Source: Minisyncoccota bacterium
GTDB taxonomy: Bacteria > Patescibacteriota > Minisyncoccia > Phycocordibacterales > UBA918
Assembly (NCBI GenBank): GCA_021129515.1
Contig: JAJOLD010000004.1
Coordinates: 21,046-55,875, forward strand
Length of the DNA stretch: 34,830 nucleotides
Direction of reading: 5' to 3'
Position 1 is the first letter of the stretch. Every line of letters starts with the position of its first letter. Shown in pieces: positions 31,522 to 34,830 of this stretch. The position numbers and the translations under genes are program-made. The notes under the pieces were generated by a model. The model saw only the letters and a program-made list of their open reading frames with translations, was not told where the DNA came from and did not search any database.

Positions 31522-32325
31522 TTAGCGAGATATAACGCTCCGCGCGATTGCTTGTATGCAGAATAGTGCAATCAATGTACCAATAATAAGGCTGCTGGGT
31601 GGTAGGTCTATAGTGAGTGCCAAGAAGAGTCCACCGATAACCGCGCTCACAGACACACTCACGGCATACCACAGTACCTGCTTAAACGAGCGTGCCCATG
31701 CACGTACCGTGAGTACTGGAATAACCAGCAATGCACCGATAAGCAGCCCACCAATTGTTTTAATACCAATCCATACCACAATCGCCAATATCCAAAAGTA
31801 GAGGAGGAGCACCAGTTGTGGTGTGCGACTGAAGGGAATGCGGTAGCTCGGGCTCTGTGTTGCGCCAATAAGTGGATACCACAAACTCCAGATTGCACCG
31901 GCAACACAAACGGTTGCGATAAGGATTGCAATAAGGTCAGGTGTGGTGAGTGTTACAATACTGCCAAAGAGATATTGTTCAAATGCAAAGGTGGTATCGC
32001 GTGCAATATGGACAAACGCGAGTGCGAGTGCCAACCCGCCACTTAAGAAGAACATTGCCAACGCGTCTGGACTATAAGAATCGGTATCAAGGAGCCACCA
32101 TAGTAGTGTGCTCACTACGATGAGTGTTGGCAATGCACCCCACCATGGACTCACTCCAGCCAAGAGCGCACCGCCAATACCTGCGAGCGCAACATGCGCA
32201 AACATGTCTGAGGCAATTGCTTGTTTGCTCTGCACCACAAATGGTCCAAGCAGCCCTGCTAAAAACGCCATGGCGATGCCACCTAAAAACGCATACTGTA
32301 CAAATGTGTAGGTGAGTAGTTCCAT
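31522..32325 (-). CDS. znuB: Zinc ABC transporter permease
   Basis: 267 aa from the ATG at 32325, which follows the znuC stop by 2 nt; the frame also opens at a TTG at 32334, inside znuC. ABC-3 family permease with about eight or nine membrane helices. Family marks are the N-terminal FLGGIAMAFLAGLLGPFVV segment, QAIASDMFAHVALAGIG (substrate-path and coupling region), and GIKTIGGLLIGALLVIP. It forms the membrane channel for ZnuA-delivered metal. Zn(II) is preferred over Mn(II) because of the His-rich ZnuA and the adjacent Zur-like regulator. No good terminator follows; only a 5-bp stem at 31446-31464. Confidence 0.94.
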   Translation of the reverse strand: MELLTYTFVQYAFLGGIAMAFLAGLLGPFVVQSKQAIASDMFAHVALAGIGGALLAGVSPWWGALPTLIVVSTLLWWLLDTDSYSPDALAMFFLSGGLALALAFVHIARDTTFAFEQYLFGSIVTLTTPDLIAILIATVCVAGAIWSLWYPLIGATQSPSYRIPFSRTPQLVLLLYFWILAIVVWIGIKTIGGLLIGALLVIPVLTVRAWARSFKQVLWYAVSVSVSAVIGGLFLALTIDLPPSSLIIGTLIALFCIQAIARSVISR

Positions 32326-32327
32326 AA

Positions 32328-33023
32328 CTAACAATGGTGATGCACTGCCGTGGGATGATGCCCATCTGTTGCGGTGAATGCGGTGGGATGACAGTCGGTG
32401 TGCAGTGTTTTGTTTAAACAGAGTACACGGTCGCTGAGTGGAAGCACACTCTCGATGTCGTGCGATACCAGGAGTACTGTCATTGCATGGTCTTGCTGTA
32501 GGTGTCGGATGAGCGTGTAGAGTCCGTCGCGGGAGGCATAGTCAACGGCAGCAAGCGGTTCGTCGAGTACCAGTATGGTAGGTTCAGCGAGCAGTGCGCG
32601 TGCTATTGCAACGCGTTGTCGTTCTCCGCCTGAGAGGCTGGCACACGGTTGCTCGAGCGTCGATGCTGTCAAGCCGACATGGTCAAGGGCGCGTACCATA
32701 TCGACATCATGCCGAATGCCACTATAGAGGGGAGTGGTGCCAATGGCGATATATTCCTGTACCGAGAGAGGAAGTTGGTGTCTATCAATGGTTGCGAGTT
32801 GCGGGATATAGGTAATGCGCTCTCCCGGAGTAATGCTGACCGTGCCCGTATAGTGCGTGTCCAACCCAAGCATAATATGTACCAGGGTCGATTTGCCTGC
32901 GCCGTTTGGTCCAATGAGTGATACCAATGACTGTTTCTCAATTGCAAAGCTCACATCGTCTAAAAGCCGTCTTCCTGCAACGGCTTTTGTGATGTTGGTG
33001 ACGGTAATACTTGGATTATTCAT
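32328..33023 (-). CDS. znuC: Zinc ABC transporter ATP-binding protein
   Basis: 231 aa from the ATG at 33023; a longer frame to 33044 lies inside znuA. Walker A GPNGAGKST at 38-46, signature LSGGERQR at 130-137, Walker B LVLDEP at 151-156, H-loop His188 (SHD). The C-terminal tail is His/Cys-rich (HHPTAVHHHC), a feature of zinc importers that may sense cytoplasmic zinc. The start overlaps the end of znuA by 8 nt, which suggests coupled translation. Confidence 0.96.
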   Translation of the reverse strand: MNNPSITVTNITKAVAGRRLLDDVSFAIEKQSLVSLIGPNGAGKSTLVHIMLGLDTHYTGTVSITPGERITYIPQLATIDRHQLPLSVQEYIAIGTTPLYSGIRHDVDMVRALDHVGLTASTLEQPCASLSGGERQRVAIARALLAEPTILVLDEPLAAVDYASRDGLYTLIRHLQQDHAMTVLLVSHDIESVLPLSDRVLCLNKTLHTDCHPTAFTATDGHHPTAVHHHC

Positions 33024-34068
33024 GACACGCCAATGCGGTCGCAAATGTCTGGAGATTCTGCCGCATAAGGGTCAGATAAGTATCACCTTCTGGAATGACA
33101 TACGCAATAGGATTTATGCCAAGTGTTGCCAGTCCTGTTTCGCGTGCCAAGGTTTCTCCGTAGGCACTAATACTGTTTTCTTCAAGAAGAATGGCACCAA
33201 TACCTTCTGCAGCTTCTGCTCGTAATGCGGCAAGTACGGTGACTGAAGGTGTGTCTTGGGTCGACAGCCCTGCAATAGGGTGCACCACAAAACCATACCG
33301 CTCAGATACATATCCAAACGCATTATGGGATGCAATCACAGCATCGTATGCACAGTGAGTCAGTGCTGTTTGGTACTCCGTGTCGAGCACTGCAAGTTCG
33401 GCTTGGAGTGCGGCTGCGTTTGTGCGGTAGGTGGTTGCATTATTAGGGTCCTGTGCAGCAAGCGCTTCGGCAAGATGCTCGACGGTGTGTCCAAAGAGTA
33501 CAGGGTCAAGCCAGGTGTGCGGGTCATACATGCCGTGTGCATGATGGTGATGATTTGTATCGGTGTGTGCTGCCTCGTGGTCATGATGATCATCATGTTC
33601 ATCTACCGCGGTGTCGGTGTGTACTGCTTCGTGAGGGTCATCCTGAGCGTCATCATCATGATGCTCCTCATCGTGATGTGCTGCTTCGTGGAGCGTGAGG
33701 TCAGCAGTTGCAATAATAGTTGGCACACCATCTTCAGCAAGGCGATGCATCACTGACACTCCCCATGGCTCAAAGTCTGCTCCTTGCAGCACTACAACAT
33801 CAGCTTGTTGTAGTTGGAGCATGTCCTGTGTGCTTGGAGTAAAGTCATGTGGGTCTTTGCCTGCACCAATATTGGTAACCACTCCTTGTGTACCGATAAT
33901 ACGCTCAAGTGCAAATTGCAGCGGATAAAATGAGGTCACTACACGCAGTTCTGCATCAGAGTGCGTAGAGGTATGCGTGTGTGCGTCAGGAGTATCTTTG
34001 TGTATCAGTGTGTACCATCCACCAAGTATGAGGAGGGCAATAATTGCAGCAATGAGTATATGTTTCAT
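33016..34068 (-). CDS. znuA: Zinc ABC transporter substrate-binding protein
   Basis: 350 aa from the ATG at 34068 (CTCTATG context); the frame reaches 34107 but that part lies over the promoter and the palindromic box. The N-terminal helix at 3-21 anchors or exports the protein; there is no lipobox Cys. Cluster A-I binding protein with metal ligands His74 (DPHDFTPS), His184 (DPHTWLDP), His248 (SHNAFGY) and an acidic residue near 296-297 (EEN). Between the first two ligands lies a long His/Asp/Glu-rich loop (about 128-178), the mark of zinc-specific ZnuA proteins. It is the first gene of znuA-znuC-znuB and is divergent from the Fur/Zur gene. Confidence 0.95.
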   Translation of the reverse strand: MKHILIAAIIALLILGGWYTLIHKDTPDAHTHTSTHSDAELRVVTSFYPLQFALERIIGTQGVVTNIGAGKDPHDFTPSTQDMLQLQQADVVVLQGADFEPWGVSVMHRLAEDGVPTIIATADLTLHEAAHHDEEHHDDDAQDDPHEAVHTDTAVDEHDDHHDHEAAHTDTNHHHHAHGMYDPHTWLDPVLFGHTVEHLAEALAAQDPNNATTYRTNAAALQAELAVLDTEYQTALTHCAYDAVIASHNAFGYVSERYGFVVHPIAGLSTQDTPSVTVLAALRAEAAEGIGAILLEENSISAYGETLARETGLATLGINPIAYVIPEGDTYLTLMRQNLQTFATALACHE

Positions 34069-34096
34069 AGAGTCGATGTGTGTTGGGTAAGTAATA

Positions 34097-34102
34097 ATTA
34101 TA
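34097..34102 (-). promoter_or_regulatory. znuA -10 box
   Basis: On the minus strand TATAAT (34097-34102). The -35 is weak and the adjacent palindromic box overlaps the hexamer by one base. Confidence 0.6.
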
Positions 34103-34118
34103 TGCAAATCGTTTGCAT
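34102..34118. promoter_or_regulatory. Candidate Zur box
   Basis: ATGCAAA-TCG-TTTGCAT is a perfect 7-3-7 inverted repeat. It overlaps the znuA -10 and the fur-type gene's -35, so one site could control both directions. A weaker related dyad, ATGCA-N5-TGCAT, is at 34145-34159. Confidence 0.75.
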
Positions 34119-34146
34119 TGCGAGTATAACAAATGTCTGTTAGAAT
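34118..34146 (+). promoter_or_regulatory. Promoter of the Fur/Zur gene
   Basis: TTGCGA (34118-34123), 17-bp spacer, TAGAAT (34141-34146). The ATG at 34164 is 17 nt downstream. Confidence 0.55.
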
Positions 34147-34163
34147 GCAAAAAATGCATGCCT

Positions 34164-34529
34164 ATGAACCTACGACTTACTAAAAAGCGTGCGCAGATTC
34201 TCTCGGTTTTACAAAAACATCACGGAATGCTTTCTGTAAAAGATATTCACGCCCGATTGCCAGATGTTGATCTGGTTACTATTTATCGTAATCTCGACCT
34301 GTTTGTAAAGGAGAAAATGATTAAAGAAGTGCATCTGGGCACCGAAGAAGCGCAATACGAATACCAAACAGAACCACACCACCACGCCGTATGTACCGAG
34401 TGCGAACGCGTCATTCACTTTACCGCGCCCGACGATAAGCTCAAGAAAGTACTTGGACTGAAAAATTTTGTTGTTGACGAAATTGAGGTCACTGTGCGTG
34501 GCACCTGCAAGTCTAAGAACCAGTCTTAA
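34164..34529 (+). CDS. zur: Fur-family regulator, probably Zur
   Basis: 121 aa from the ATG at 34164 (CCTATG context); the frame is open from 34113 but that covers the promoter. ATG at 34158 is a close alternative. The winged helix is at about 5-60, with VTIYRNLDLFVKE as the recognition helix. The metal-sensing part has PHHHAVCTEC (His72-74, Cys77, Cys80). Most members have a second CxxC near the C-terminus; here only Cys115 (GTCKSKNQS) remains, so the structural zinc site would have three Cys at most. The zinc operon is divergent and shares a palindromic box, so zinc is the likely signal. Confidence 0.9.
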   Translation: MNLRLTKKRAQILSVLQKHHGMLSVKDIHARLPDVDLVTIYRNLDLFVKEKMIKEVHLGTEEAQYEYQTEPHHHAVCTECERVIHFTAPDDKLKKVLGLKNFVVDEIEVTVRGTCKSKNQS

Positions 34530-34566
34530 AACTCTAGGAGCACTGAGATTTACAAAATGTGAGTGA

Positions 34567-34585
34567 GACAGTGCGTGGCACTGTC
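34567..34585. repeat. Hairpin after the Zur gene
   Basis: GACAGTGC-GTG-GCACTGTC, a perfect 8-bp stem with a 3-nt loop, 38 nt after the stop. No T-run; a weak terminator at best. Confidence 0.45.
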
Positions 34586-34654
34586 GTCCTGGGTCATTCC
34601 GGCACGGATTAGGCAAGTTTGTGGAGGTTTTGAGAATGGTTCTTAGTGTCATAA

Positions 34655-34830
34655 ACTTTTGTTGTTGCGGACAATGGTAAAGTCATCAACTGGAACCGAA
34701 AGGACGTTTCTGGCAAGGGAGACCTTATTAACATCGGTGCGTATATTATCGATCCAAATCCTGTAGTCCTGAAACTCCTGAACGAATTGGACCGGCACAA
34801 AGAAGATTCGTTCTTTGAAGTGCTGATAGA
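34655..34830 (+). pseudogene. Start-less nucleotidyltransferase-like fragment (runs off the window)
   Basis: After an in-frame TAA at 34652 the frame stays open to the right edge and reads ADNGKVINWNRKD, then INIGAYIIDPNPVVLKLL. This resembles the middle of sugar-phosphate nucleotidyltransferases (a GKV-type turn followed by an N-x-G-x-Y-x-x-DP motif). No ATG, GTG or TTG stands in the first 40 codons and the expected N-terminal Rossmann part with its GxGTRL loop is missing, so this is likely a 5'-truncated remnant or the product of a frameshift. The 3' side is outside the window. Family assignment is tentative. Confidence 0.4.

Noticed and set aside
1-34830. tRNA or rRNA genes
   Set aside because: The intergenic gaps were read for cloverleaf-like arms and conserved rRNA segments; none was convincing.

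Overview
This window looks like a chromosomal segment of a Patescibacteria/CPR bacterium, most likely from the Parcubacteria. The clues are a class I (archaeal-type) lysyl-tRNA synthetase, a MurF-like ligase without its usual N-terminal domain, stripped-down versions of normally large clusters (frr-rseP-proS, mreBCD-PBP2, mraZ-rsmH-ftsL-ftsI-murF), many overlapping genes, and start codons without Shine-Dalgarno motifs. This is judged from protein content and gene order only; no search was run. Base composition is near balanced by eye.

Layout. (1) 2-5863: three poorly known genes: a large protein with a glycine-rich membrane segment and a LysM-like motif (5' end outside the window), a small helical protein, and a Pro/Ala-rich, probably disordered protein. 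(2) 5933-8220: DNA polymerase III delta'-like protein, ribosome recycling factor and site-2 protease RseP, closed by a strong terminator. (3) 8434-13634: proS, mreB, mreC, a short MreD-like protein and a class B PBP in a tightly packed operon for rod shape. (4) 13865-16204: greA and class I lysS, separated by a perfect palindromic terminator and a MITE-like inverted repeat. (5) 16382-16771: a small orphan gene on the minus strand. (6) 17060-21995: a reduced dcw cluster behind a repeat-rich promoter that fits MraZ autoregulation. (7) 22049-23226 (minus): a strong-SD 18-codon ORF and an orphan lipoprotein. (8) 23547-25034: a BI-1 family membrane protein and a convergent two-gene pseudopilin unit. 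(9) 25106-30536: a CsoR-type repressor divergent from an RND efflux operon (membrane fusion protein, RND pump, DUF2892-like protein), with a clear CsoR-type operator inside the efflux promoter. (10) 30755-31399: a phosphoribosyltransferase. (11) 31522-34529: a zinc uptake operon (znuA-znuC-znuB) divergent from a Fur/Zur regulator, with a palindromic box between them. (12) 34655-34830: a start-less nucleotidyltransferase-like fragment running off the window.

Together the window holds a cell wall/shape block and two self-contained metal-response modules, one for efflux (probably Cu(I)) and one for uptake (probably Zn(II)). The clearest unexplained theme is regulatory. Many genes have a -10 box only about 7-15 nt before the ATG, no SD, and a recurring CTATG start context. 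A few isolated minus-strand genes instead have a full -35/-10 promoter, a real leader and a consensus SD.
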